Origin: Proteobacteria bacterium 005FR1
GTDB taxonomy: Bacteria > Pseudomonadota > Gammaproteobacteria > Pseudomonadales > Cellvibrionaceae
NCBI GenBank assembly: GCA_026192395.1
Contig: WACF01000001.1
Coordinates: forward strand, 1,920,309-1,984,308
Length of the DNA: 64,000 nucleotides
Direction: 5' to 3'
The notes below the pieces were generated by a model. That model was not told the origin of the DNA. It saw only the letters and a program-made list of their open reading frames with translations, and ran no database searches. Position 1 is the stretch's first letter; each line of letters opens with the position of its first letter. This document shows positions 48,172 to 56,866 of this stretch, in pieces. Position numbers and translations under genes: made by a program.

Positions 48172-48557
48172 TCAGGCCCCGGCAGCTCCCGTACCCGAGA
48201 GCACCACGTAACTGGCCAAAGCCAGCATCAAGGTGGTTACCGGACCCCACAGTCGCCGCTCAGCGCGGGAGGGTGTCAGCCAGTTCATAATCGTGCTCAG
48301 TGCCTGCACACTCAGAGCCGTCCAACTGCTCCACTCAGCGGGGCGGCATTCCCGCTGCGGAAGCGATTGCAGCTCCCATCCAGACCAGCAGAACGGCGGA
48401 AAGCGCAGCACCACTCCGGCCCGCAGCTGGCAACGCGCCGTGATGGCGTCCCTCCTTGCGTCAGCCGCCCCCATGGCGCGCCCGCAACCAGACAGATCTG
48501 GATCACAATCGCTCCGGCGACGATCAATAGGCAAGCTACAGCAGCTGCCTGCGTCAT
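48172..48557 (-). pseudogene. Doubly frameshifted small membrane protein gene
   Basis: Three frames must be joined to give a sensible protein of about 125 residues. Frame one has ATG 48557 and QAAAVACLLIVAGAIVIQ, then GAPWGRLTQGG. Frame two continues with RHHGALPAAGRSGAALSAV and LLVWMGAAIASAAGMPP. Frame three has WTALSVQALSTIMNWLTPS, then RAERRLWGPVTTLMLALASY. This is the pattern of a known four-helix membrane family (GAPWG...GG at the start, SRSxxER.WxP near the end). Both switches need loss of one base in a short homopolymer (GGG and CCCC), so it is either a decayed gene or two sequencing errors. Confidence 0.7.
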
Positions 48558-48667
48558 GCGTAACGCTCCTGGGCGGAATTGTTTGTCGTCGTTAGAGCGT
48601 TTTTTGTGGTCACCATCCGCGCAGCTGATCTACACGTTATCGCCGCCAACGGACTGGGGCCGTGCAT

Positions 48668-50455
48668 CTAAACGGCAACTCCGCCTTGTTTCGCGCTCTT
48701 TTCCTCCACCGGCAAGCCCGTCAACATCCCAATCGATTCCGCCGCCTGCAAGGCCACGTCGCGCCCCGCCAGATTCATTCCGATATCCACGGAGTTGCCA
48801 CTGTGGGTATGGGCCTGCAAGGTAAAGTAAACGGTGTGCTTGTTGCCGGTGGAGGCGCTGGCGCCTCGCTTGATGCCGAGGCTGCGAACGTCGCTTCGGA
48901 AGATTCGATTGCCCCCCACTCGCATACCGAGCAGGTGTTTCTCGGTGGTGAGGCTGTTCTCGTCCAGCCGCACCCGCAGGCTGACCAGTAGTGAGTAGGC
49001 GGAGGCAAAGGCAATCAGGCCGCCGAGCAGAGGGAATACAATGGGGAAAACGATCGGCGCTCCGTCAGCAGCCGCCAACAATCCAACGGTGACGAAAAAC
49101 AGGCCGCCGATTATGCCCGCGATTTTTCCGCCCGGGTGGCGAAAGGCGGGATAGTAGATTTCCACTCCGCCGGGGACTTGCTTGAGATTGAGCACTTCTT
49201 CGATGGATTGGATGCGGTCTTCGGCGGCGCTGCTATGTTCGGTGCTCAGGGTTCGGACTTGCTCTGCTTTTGCCGTGGTGGGGAAGACCGGGATTTCATA
49301 GCTGCGGTCGAAGTCGGGGCCGGGCAAGCTGGCGTGGACGTTGATTCGCCACAAATGATAGCTGCTGCTGTCCTGCGGATCGGAAGCAGGCAAACCGTCA
49401 TCGACCTCGAAGAGCACTTCCAGCCGCGTTTTGTCGCCATGGCGACGAGTGTGAGCGTAACCTTCGCTTTGCCACACGACCCGCTCGGACCGGCGACGGT
49501 TCTTACCCGAGCCGCTTTCATAGCTATAGAGGCAACTGAGCGTGGTGCGGAACATGATGTTCGGATCATACGACAAACCCACATCAATGCTGCCGCCCAC
49601 CTGACCACCGGTGGAGCCGGGGTATGGGTCCATGGTCAGGGGCGCGCGGCCGAATCGCCGGTAGGCGCGGACCAGTTTCACCGCCCAGCTGAGCAGGCCG
49701 ATACCGACCACAGGGAATATCAGTGCGACCAGCGCCTTCGGATTGCCGTCGAGAACGTCACCGAAAGCAAGAATGCCGATGGGAAAGGCAATCAGGTTCC
49801 AGAAGCCCGCGAAGATGCAGATGGCCCACATGCCGGCTTTTGCATCGCTGCTGATGACCGGACTCGCCCACTCCTTGCGTGTGAGCCAGGGTTTGTCAGC
49901 GCCCTTTGGATGAGCGATGGTGTTGCCTTTCGCACGCAGCCCGGCCCAGATGATTCCCAGACCGATTCCGCCGAAGATCACAACAAAGATCATCTTGAAG
50001 CCGATCATGCCCCAGCGCAGTTCGCGGTTGAGCACGGCTTTCTGCGGATCGTCTGGATCTATCCAGACGTCAACGGCGCGACCCTGTTGGAAAGCCTGCT
50101 CGAGTTGTGAGCCGAGGCGCTGCTGAAACGGGCCGATGTTGTCTGACCATTCGATGATGGCGACGCGGTCACCGGTGAATTGCAGGCCCTGGTAGCTGTA
50201 GCGATAAGTGGCCTCTGCGCGAGAAGTCCCGTCGTTGCCGGCCAATTCGGCGCTCAGCAGTTGCGCCTGTCGATGCTCCCAAAACTGCATGCGCCAGGCA
50301 TCGTGCAGATTGGGAATAACGCTGAGAAACAACATGCCGAGACCGAATGCCGCGAAGGGCAGTCCGAACAGCGCTGTAATCCAGCCGCGCTTGGTTTTCG
50401 CTCCGCGACCGGTGCGACGCAGCTGAGGCGCTGCGGTGGGTGATACTGTGCTCAC
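48668..50455 (-). CDS. DUF3592-domain membrane protein
   Basis: A 595-residue protein starting at GTG 50455 with GGAGG upstream; the frame is open to 50677 without support. A DUF3592 domain (about 25-155) has an outer helix, a beta domain with TYRYSYQGLQFTGDRVAI and VDVWIDPDDPQKAVLNREL, and a closing helix. A second helix pair lies in the middle and a third near 455-500 (IAGIIGGLFFVTVGLLAAA, IVFPIVFPLLGGLIAFASA), so the layout is multi-domain. Function is unknown. The gene diverges from the SulP transporter. Confidence 0.85.
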   Translation of the reverse strand: MSTVSPTAAPQLRRTGRGAKTKRGWITALFGLPFAAFGLGMLFLSVIPNLHDAWRMQFWEHRQAQLLSAELAGNDGTSRAEATYRYSYQGLQFTGDRVAIIEWSDNIGPFQQRLGSQLEQAFQQGRAVDVWIDPDDPQKAVLNRELRWGMIGFKMIFVVIFGGIGLGIIWAGLRAKGNTIAHPKGADKPWLTRKEWASPVISSDAKAGMWAICIFAGFWNLIAFPIGILAFGDVLDGNPKALVALIFPVVGIGLLSWAVKLVRAYRRFGRAPLTMDPYPGSTGGQVGGSIDVGLSYDPNIMFRTTLSCLYSYESGSGKNRRRSERVVWQSEGYAHTRRHGDKTRLEVLFEVDDGLPASDPQDSSSYHLWRINVHASLPGPDFDRSYEIPVFPTTAKAEQVRTLSTEHSSAAEDRIQSIEEVLNLKQVPGGVEIYYPAFRHPGGKIAGIIGGLFFVTVGLLAAADGAPIVFPIVFPLLGGLIAFASAYSLLVSLRVRLDENSLTTEKHLLGMRVGGNRIFRSDVRSLGIKRGASASTGNKHTVYFTLQAHTHSGNSVDIGMNLAGRDVALQAAESIGMLTGLPVEEKSAKQGGVAV

Positions 50456-50794
50456 GAAGGAATCCCTCCCGTTATTCTTGTTTTTGATCAACCGAAAACT
50501 ACCCGATAATCTCCCTTCGTTCCAGCGGGATTTTGCTCCGGCTTTGATGTGTCGTTGTGACCTGGGAGCCCAGCTGCTAGAATCGCCGCCTTTTTTGACA
50601 AGCGATTTTCTGTGATTAGCCCACCGTAAGCACTCCTCCAAGCTGACCGGCCCGATCGGACAGCGCTTCCTCCGCACTACCTCGAACAGATCTTCCTCGG
50701 TCGCCGCCGACCAAGGAGCGCGTCTTTGCGATCCCGATCACTCGCATGACCGACTCTGAGCTTGCACCCACGAATTCTGGAGAAATGAATCAAC
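50456..50794. other. Divergent intergenic region before the SulP gene
   Basis: No supported gene; short open frames overlap the promoter zone. A T-rich patch at 50590-50625 is the only noticeable feature. Promoters for both neighbours must lie here. Confidence 0.4.
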
Positions 50795-52282
50795 ATGCTG
50801 GAGAAATGGAAAAAGGACTGGTTTGGCAACATCAAAGGCGACTCACTGGCCGGCATGGTGGTCGCGCTGGCGCTAATCCCGGAAGCGATCGCGTTTTCGA
50901 TTATCGCCGGAGTGGATCCGAAAGTTGGTCTGTACGCATCCTTCTGTATTGCGGTGATCATTGCCTTCGTCGGAGGGCGGCCGGGGATGATTTCCGCTGC
51001 GACCGGCGCGATGGCGCTGCTGATGATCACGCTGGTCAAGGAACACGGGCTTGAGTATCTGCTGGCGGCGACCTTGCTGACGGGTGTGCTGCAGATTGGA
51101 GCGGGTTATCTGAAGCTCGGCAGTCTGATGCGATTTGTTTCGCGATCGGTAGTGACGGGCTTCGTGAACGCGCTGGCGATTCTGATCTTCATGGCGCAGC
51201 TGCCGGAACTCACTGGCGTAACGTGGCATGTCTACGCGATGACTGCCGCCGGCCTGGCAATCATCTACCTGCTGCCGCTGATTCCCAAGGTCGGAACAAT
51301 AGTGCCGTCACCGCTGGTGTGCATTGTAGGTCTGACGATCTTCGCCATGTACATGGGCCTGGACATCCGCACCGTCGGCGACATGGGCGAGTTGCCGGAT
51401 ACGCTGCCGATCTTCCTCTGGCCCGATGTGCCGCTGACGTTTGAGACCCTCACGATCATCTTCCCCTATTCCGCGGGACTCGCCGTGGTAGGCCTGCTGG
51501 AATCGATGATGACCGCCACTATCGTGGACGATCTGACGGACACAAGCAGTGACAAGAACCGCGAGTGCAAGGGCCAGGGCATCGCCAATATCGGCGCCGG
51601 GTTGTTGGGCGGCATGGCCGGCTGCGCGATGATCGGTCAGTCGGTCATCAACGTGAAGTCGGGCGGTCGCGGGCGGCTATCCACTTTTGTCGCGGGTGTG
51701 CTGCTGATCATCATGGTGGTGTTTCTGGACGAGTGGATCAGTCAGATTCCGATGGCCGCGCTGGTGGCGGTGATGATCATGGTATCCATCGGCACCTTCT
51801 CCTGGGATTCCATTCGCAATTTGAAAGACCATCCGCTGTCCTCCAGCATTGTCATGGTGTCGACAGTTGTGGTCGTGGTTGCCACTCACAACCTGGCCAT
51901 TGGTGTGCTGGTGGGTGTACTACTGGCAGCACTGTTCTTCGCCAACAAGATAGGTCGCTTCATGTTGGTGAAAGGCGATTTGCAGGAGGATGGAACCTTG
52001 CGTCGTTACAAAGTGGTCGGCCAGGTGTTCTTTGCTTCGTCCAGCGACTTTGTCGACGGATTCGACTTCAAAGAGGCAGTGGACCGTGTCATCATCGATG
52101 TCAGCGAGGCCCACTTCTGGGACATCACCGCGGTGTCGGCGCTCGACAAGGTGGTGATCAAGTTCCGACGCGAAGGCGCGCAGGTGGAAGTGCTGGGCAT
52201 GAATGAAGCCAGCGCGACCATTGTCGACCGCTTTGGTGTTCACGACAAACCGGAAGAAGTGGACAAACTGCTGGCACATTGA
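50795..52282 (+). CDS. SulP-family anion transporter with STAS domain
   Basis: A 495-residue inner-membrane protein with about 12-14 helices. The SulP opening is [19 protein letters not shown] with [16 protein letters not shown], the middle has [15 protein letters not shown], and the N-terminal half contains [19 protein letters not shown]-terminal STAS domain follows (about 410-495; [19 protein letters not shown]). The family carries sulphate, bicarbonate or other anions with Na+ or H+. The substrate cannot be chosen from sequence, though bicarbonate/BicA-like proteins have this length range. A universal stress protein gene follows after 17 bases, a common pairing. Confidence 0.93.
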   Translation: MLEKWKKDWFGNIKGDSLAGMVVALALIPEAIAFSIIAGVDPKVGLYASFCIAVIIAFVGGRPGMISAATGAMALLMITLVKEHGLEYLLAATLLTGVLQIGAGYLKLGSLMRFVSRSVVTGFVNALAILIFMAQLPELTGVTWHVYAMTAAGLAIIYLLPLIPKVGTIVPSPLVCIVGLTIFAMYMGLDIRTVGDMGELPDTLPIFLWPDVPLTFETLTIIFPYSAGLAVVGLLESMMTATIVDDLTDTSSDKNRECKGQGIANIGAGLLGGMAGCAMIGQSVINVKSGGRGRLSTFVAGVLLIIMVVFLDEWISQIPMAALVAVMIMVSIGTFSWDSIRNLKDHPLSSSIVMVSTVVVVVATHNLAIGVLVGVLLAALFFANKIGRFMLVKGDLQEDGTLRRYKVVGQVFFASSSDFVDGFDFKEAVDRVIIDVSEAHFWDITAVSALDKVVIKFRREGAQVEVLGMNEASATIVDRFGVHDKPEEVDKLLAH

Positions 52283-52299
52283 TTCCGAGGAGAATAAGA

Positions 52300-53151
52300 A
52301 TGAACAATGTACTGACTTGTATCGACGGCTCCGCGATTTCTCGCCCCGTCTGCGACGCCGGCAGTTGGGCTAGTCAACGGCTCGGCGTAACTCTGAAGCT
52401 GCTGCATGTGCTCGACAAGTCGGAGTATCCCGCCTCGAAAGATTTGTCCGGCAACATCGGACTCGGCAGCCGCGAACATCTTCTCGAAGAACTGGTTGCA
52501 CTGGACGAACAGCGTAGCCGCGTTGCGCTCGAGCACGGCAAATACATGCTGGAGGATGCGGCGAAAAGAGCTGAGGAAAAGGGCGCGACGGATGTCGCCC
52601 GACTGCAGCGACACGGCGACCTGCTGGAGACGCTGCTGGAACTGGAAGAGAACACCCGATTGCTGGTGATGGGGCGGTTGGGCCAGGGCCACGAAGCCGC
52701 CGCGCATACCGTCGGCTCGCATCTGGAAAGCGTGGTGCGAGCCATGCACCGGCCGATTCTGATCGCCGTTCCGGAATTCACAAAACCGCAATCGGTCATG
52801 ATCGCCTATGACGGCAGCGCCACCGCGCAGAAGGCGCTGGAGATGGTAGCCGCGAGTCCGCTACTCGAAAGTCTTCCCTGTCACCTGGTGATGGTTGACG
52901 GCGACAGCGACGAGCGCCGCCAGCAACTGGAACATGCGAAAGCGAAGCTGAAAGATGCCGGCTTTGCTGTAACGACAGCGACGCTCAAGGGGGAAGTGGC
53001 CGACGCACTGATCACCTATCAGCGGGACAATCAGCTTGATTTGATCGTGATGGGCGCCTACGGGCATTCGCGCATTCGGCAGTTTTTCGTGGGCAGCAAT
53101 ACCACACGGATGATCAGCATGAGCGATGTGCCGCTGCTGCTGTTGAGATAA
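52300..53151 (+). CDS. Tandem-domain universal stress protein
   Basis: A 283-residue protein with two UspA folds. Domain one (about 1-150) starts VLTCIDGSAISRPV and ends HLESVVRAMHRPILIAV. Domain two starts SVMIAYDGSATAQKALEM and holds the ATP-binding loop DLIVMGAYGHSRIRQFFVGSNT, with the G-x2-G-x9-G-S/T pattern. In domain one the loop is altered (LLVMGRLGQGHEAAAHTVGSH). It probably modulates the SulP transporter or a stress response. GAGGAG lies seven bases before ATG 52300. Confidence 0.92.
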   Translation: MNNVLTCIDGSAISRPVCDAGSWASQRLGVTLKLLHVLDKSEYPASKDLSGNIGLGSREHLLEELVALDEQRSRVALEHGKYMLEDAAKRAEEKGATDVARLQRHGDLLETLLELEENTRLLVMGRLGQGHEAAAHTVGSHLESVVRAMHRPILIAVPEFTKPQSVMIAYDGSATAQKALEMVAASPLLESLPCHLVMVDGDSDERRQQLEHAKAKLKDAGFAVTTATLKGEVADALITYQRDNQLDLIVMGAYGHSRIRQFFVGSNTTRMISMSDVPLLLLR

Positions 53152-53647
53152 GCAGGCGGGAGATCAGCCATTCGAGATAGTTGATGTCCGCCTGATTCAC
53201 ATTGGCCATCACGCCTGCGGTAAGACTGGTCTTGGCGGTGAGCCCCAGTGAGATCAGGCCAGTCGGAATATTCATATAAATACCGCCACCCGCATCGACC
53301 ACTGCGGCTTTACCGTCAATGGCCTGCAGTTGCGCAACCAAGTCATTCACGTAATCGATAGTCGGCACAAAACCATCGACCACATCGAGCATGTCCACCA
53401 GCTGCTCGGCGTTGTCCAGCAGGTCATCTTCATCCGCCCCAAGCGCACCGGCATTGATGTGGAGGTTGAAGTCGTCGCTGTCTCCGAAGTTGGCGAGAGC
53501 GGCGGGGTTAAGGTTCAAACCTTCCAGGTAGTCCGAGGTCGCCACGCCGGTATCAGACATGGCCATGGTTTTGCCGTTGAAGGTGCTGGCGTTGGCCAGA
53601 GTCCCCGTGCTGGCCAGAAAGATCGCAAGGGCAATAGTTTTTTTCAC
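53114..53647 (-). pseudogene. 3'-truncated TraF-like (conjugal transfer TraF family) gene
   Basis: The 177-residue product has a signal peptide (TIALAIFLASTGTLANA) and the opening of TraF-like barrel proteins: MSDTGVATSDYLEGLNLNPA, ALANFGDSDDFNLHINAGA, then GGGIYMNIPTGLISLGLTAK. Family members are about 400 residues. Here the sequence breaks after NYLEWL, where it runs into the tail of the stress-protein gene on the other strand, and a short meaningless tail follows. GTG 53647 is the likely start. It is best read as a remnant cut by a deletion. Confidence 0.68.
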
Positions 53648-53832
53648 TGTCTTTTTTTCCTTTACTACTTGTTGTCGAGGCACCAGAAAAGTGGGTGCAT
53701 TCGAAATGCATAGCCGAAAAGAAAAGCGAGTGCTTGCGGACCAAAGATCCGAGGTAGAAACGGCTGGCGGAAAGGAAGAACTTGAATTAAAACGGAGCAC
53801 CCCGTTATAGCCGGAATGCTCCATAGCTCGCG

Positions 53833-54387
53833 TTAGTTGAGCGATTGGTTCTGAGCGGCCTGCGCCCGTTCCACGTACTCCTGATAGGCGGGGATCGCCA
53901 CGGCCGCCAGAATTCCGATAACGAAGATCAACGGCAGAATCGTCGCCGCGGCGATCACTCCCCCAGAGTTGGCGGCAGGTGCCGGGCCGTATCGATTGGG
54001 TCCCTTGGTTCCGGGTGCGAACAGGATATACAAGGTAAAGCCAATGTTGACGAGCGGCACCAGCATCAGCAATGCAAGCCAGCCCGAATGGTTCAGGTCG
54101 TTGAGCCGGCGTACCAGCATCGCCGTTGTCGGCACGAGCATGAGGACATACACCGCCAAGCCCGCAACGATTATTGCCGCACTGCTATCGACCAAGACGA
54201 CAGCCGACACGGCGCCGAAGATCGCCGCCACCAGATACATGAGCAGAGTCCAGGCCATCCCATAGGCGAGGTAGCGGGCTCGCCCGATCCGGCCAGACAA
54301 ACTTAGAATTTTCGGTTGATAGGTGGGGGCATCGTTGCCGATGTCCTCCGCTGCAGGCGCGGCATAGGGGTTGGCAGTGGTGGTCAT
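53833..54387 (-). CDS. DUF805 membrane protein with C-terminal pilin-like helix
   Basis: A 184-residue protein. After a polar N-terminus, the DUF805 core is clear: LSGRIGRARYLAYGMAW, then MLVRRLNDLNHSGWLALL and FAPGTKGPNRYG. Helices cover about 40-65, 70-95 and 103-125. Residues 152-177 (PLIFVIGILAAVAIPAYQEY and on) are nearly identical to the N-terminal helix of type IV pilins, but lie at the C-terminus and lack the prepilin peptidase site. Function is unknown. Confidence 0.9.
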   Translation of the reverse strand: MTTTANPYAAPAAEDIGNDAPTYQPKILSLSGRIGRARYLAYGMAWTLLMYLVAAIFGAVSAVVLVDSSAAIIVAGLAVYVLMLVPTTAMLVRRLNDLNHSGWLALLMLVPLVNIGFTLYILFAPGTKGPNRYGPAPAANSGGVIAAATILPLIFVIGILAAVAIPAYQEYVERAQAAQNQSLN

Positions 54388-54531
54388 AGATCGCGATCCT
54401 TGTTGTTCGTTTGAAGGCGTCGCCCTTTTATCCCGGACGACGCCTATATCATAGTGCGGATCGGAATCACTATTCGAGGCGAGCTGTCACTGAACGGTCG
54501 ATCTGGCGGACCAACAATCAACCGGCTCTTG

Positions 54532-54843
54532 TCAGTGCAGGACGTGCGGCTCCAGCCGCATGCTCACCTGGCGATTGCCTACAAAGACCGCTTCGCCGCG
54601 GTAGCGCCGTTCGCCGGTGACGGTGAATTCAAACTGGAAGCGCTGGGCCAGTGCCACGGTGCCGGACCGGGCACGGGTAATACGAATGCCGGTGCGAACC
54701 ACGCTGCCGTCGAGGAATTGCACCCCCATCTGCTCGCAGTAATCACGGCTCGCTGCCAGAGCCCGCTCCCGCACTGCCGACATGTGAAGCCATACGGCGA
54801 AAGCCCCGACGATCAGGGCGATTAACAACAGTTCGGAGATCAT
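54532..54843 (-). CDS. DUF3301-family small membrane protein
   Basis: A 103-residue protein with one N-terminal helix (SELLLIALIVGAFAVWLHM), then RERALAASRDYCEQMGVQFL and RFQFEFTVTGERRYRGEAVF, the DUF3301 pattern. ATG 54843 matches the family start, but GGAAG is only two bases away; GTG 54852 or GTG 54861 are alternatives. Function is unknown. Confidence 0.82.
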   Translation of the reverse strand: MISELLLIALIVGAFAVWLHMSAVRERALAASRDYCEQMGVQFLDGSVVRTGIRITRARSGTVALAQRFQFEFTVTGERRYRGEAVFVGNRQVSMRLEPHVLH

Positions 54844-54989
54844 AACTTCCACGGTCTGCACAAAGGCTGCTGATGATACCGACTCCCCTCAGCCTTGTCC
54901 CGACAGTTCCGGTGCGAGAATCGACAGTCACGGATAGATGTGGATACTAGCGGTGAACCGCCCACACCGACGCACAAACGAATAAAACC

Positions 54990-55391
54990 ATGTCGCTGCA
55001 TGACTCCGATGAAATCTCCCAGAATGTCCACTGGACCTCGCGCCTGTTGCTGAGCGCGATGCTGACCGCTTTCTGCTCGGGCGTTCTGGCTCAAGACGTA
55101 AACACCTCCAAGCCGGCTCGTGGCCTTGAACAACGAATGCCTGCCGACCCGCAGCTGGCGGAGCTTTACCGGTACAGCTGCAAAGCCTGCCACGCCGTTC
55201 CCGCTTCTTCCGCGCCCCTGACGGGGGATATGGAAGCCTGGAAGCCCCGCATGGCGAAAGGTGTCGATGTGCTGGTGCAGCATGCCATCGAGGGCTTCGG
55301 CGGCATGCCCCCGCTGGGCTTTTGCATGGAATGCAGCCGGGCAGAGCTTGCTGCCCTGATCATTTTCATGGCGAGCCCGCCCGCGCAGTAG
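54990..55391 (+). CDS. Cytochrome c5-like protein
   Basis: A 133-residue exported monohaem cytochrome. The signal peptide is preceded by a polar stretch (helix LLLSAMLTAFCSGVLAQ). The haem motif is C64-x2-C67-H68 (YSCKACHAVP). The Met ligand is probably in GFGGMPPLGFCMEC, a c5 feature including the second Cys pair C-x2-C. It lies 35 bases before a flavoprotein oxidase/dehydrogenase gene on the same strand, so it may accept that enzyme's electrons in the periplasm. Confidence 0.9.
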   Translation: MSLHDSDEISQNVHWTSRLLLSAMLTAFCSGVLAQDVNTSKPARGLEQRMPADPQLAELYRYSCKACHAVPASSAPLTGDMEAWKPRMAKGVDVLVQHAIEGFGGMPPLGFCMECSRAELAALIIFMASPPAQ

Positions 55392-55426
55392 CGGGCGCTC
55401 TGAAACAGGACCGGAAGAGATAACCG

Positions 55427-56821
55427 ATGAGACGCCGACAGTTCCTACACGCACTGGCAGCACTGAGCGCGGGCAGCACGGCAGTAAGCGCAGGCGGGCT
55501 CGCCTCCCGCGCCCTGGCGCAAACCACGGCTACCCGGACAGCGTCTTCAGACGTGATTCCCTGGCGCAACTGGTCCGCCTCACAAATCTGCCATCCTCAG
55601 CGGCGGATGGCGCCAGGATCCGTGGACGAATTGCGTGAGCTGGTGGCGGGTACCCGCGGGGTAATCCGACCGGTGGGCTCGGGGCATTCCTTCTCCGCAC
55701 TGGTGCCTACGGATGACACTATCGTCAGCCTGAGCCGGCTCAGCGGCATCCTCTCTCATGACAAGGGGACCATGGAAGCCACCCTCGGCGCCGGGACTCG
55801 CCTTAGCGACATCGGCGAGCCACTGGCGGCGCGCGGCCAGGCCATGGTCATCATGCCGGACATCGACGAGCAGACCCTGGCTGGCTCCATCGCCACTGCC
55901 ACACACGGAACCGGAGCGGATATCGGCTCGCTGTCTTCCTTTGTTTCCGGCCTCAAGCTGGTGACAGCAAAGGGGGATGTGATCGAATGCAGTGAGAACA
56001 AGAATCCGGAGATCTTCAAAGCCGCGCAGGTGAATCTGGGGGCGCTCGGCATCGTTACCGAGATCACCTTGCGCAATGTGGCGCCCTACAAGCTGAAAAG
56101 CGAGACCGTATGGCTCCCCATCGAGGCACTACTCGAAGAGGCCGACAGCCTGGCTGCGCGCAATCGCAATTTCGAATTTTTCTACATTCCGTTTTCCGGC
56201 CTCGCCATTGCCGAATTCCACAACCCAACGGATGAGCCGGTTTCGCCGCCACAGCCGCCGGAGGAAAGCGATGGCCTCGCCGCCATGCGCGGCCTGCGTG
56301 ACAAATTCCTGAAGGATCCGGAGCAACGTTTTGCGGTGATGAACAGCGCCTTCAAGGACATCCCGCCGGAAGTGCTGGTCGCACCCTCTTGGCAGGCCTA
56401 TGTGGCGGAGCGCAATACGCGTTTCAACGAAATGGAGTACCACCTGCCGCGGGAGCATGCGATTGGCGCATTCCGCGAGATAAAGGAGCTGCTCGAAACG
56501 CGCTTCCCGGAAGTTTTCTTCCCTATCGAGTTCCGCTACATCAAAGCTGATGACGCCTGGCTGAGCCCCTTCAGCGGCCGCGACAGCTGTTCCGTTGCGA
56601 TTCACCGTGTCTACGATGAGGACTACCGGCCCTTCTTTGCCGCGGCGGAGCCGATCTTCAAGAAATACCGCGGCCGGCCTCACTGGGGAAAGATCAACAC
56701 GCTTGGCGCCAGCGAATTCACGGGTCTGTATCCCCGCTGGAAGGACTTCAAGGAATTGCGGCAGGCGCTGGACCCTGACGGGAAGTTTCTCAACCCCTAT
56801 CTGGCCGGACTGTTCACCTAG
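55427..56821 (+). CDS. Tat-exported FAD-dependent sugar-lactone/alditol oxidase-type enzyme
   Basis: A 464-residue flavoprotein of the D-arabinono-1,4-lactone oxidase/L-gulonolactone oxidase group. The signal MRRRQFLHALAAL has the twin-arginine pattern. The VAO-type FAD domain shows RPVGSGHSFSALV with H87 at the covalent-FAD position, and SIATATHGTGADIGSLSSFV. The C-terminal domain ends with RPHWGKINTL and LDPDGKFLNPYL, diagnostic for the group. It oxidises a hydroxyl of a sugar-like or polyol substrate in the periplasm, with oxygen or the adjacent cytochrome c5-like protein as acceptor. Confidence 0.9.
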   Translation: MRRRQFLHALAALSAGSTAVSAGGLASRALAQTTATRTASSDVIPWRNWSASQICHPQRRMAPGSVDELRELVAGTRGVIRPVGSGHSFSALVPTDDTIVSLSRLSGILSHDKGTMEATLGAGTRLSDIGEPLAARGQAMVIMPDIDEQTLAGSIATATHGTGADIGSLSSFVSGLKLVTAKGDVIECSENKNPEIFKAAQVNLGALGIVTEITLRNVAPYKLKSETVWLPIEALLEEADSLAARNRNFEFFYIPFSGLAIAEFHNPTDEPVSPPQPPEESDGLAAMRGLRDKFLKDPEQRFAVMNSAFKDIPPEVLVAPSWQAYVAERNTRFNEMEYHLPREHAIGAFREIKELLETRFPEVFFPIEFRYIKADDAWLSPFSGRDSCSVAIHRVYDEDYRPFFAAAEPIFKKYRGRPHWGKINTLGASEFTGLYPRWKDFKELRQALDPDGKFLNPYLAGLFT

Positions 56822-56866
56822 CATCCATTTACCGGGGCGAAGTTTCGCCCGACCGGGAGGACCACT

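Noticed and set aside
48312-48557. An intact 81-residue protein
   Set aside because: After the first 36 residues the frame becomes Cys/Arg/Ser-rich noise, while the neighbouring frame continues a typical membrane protein.
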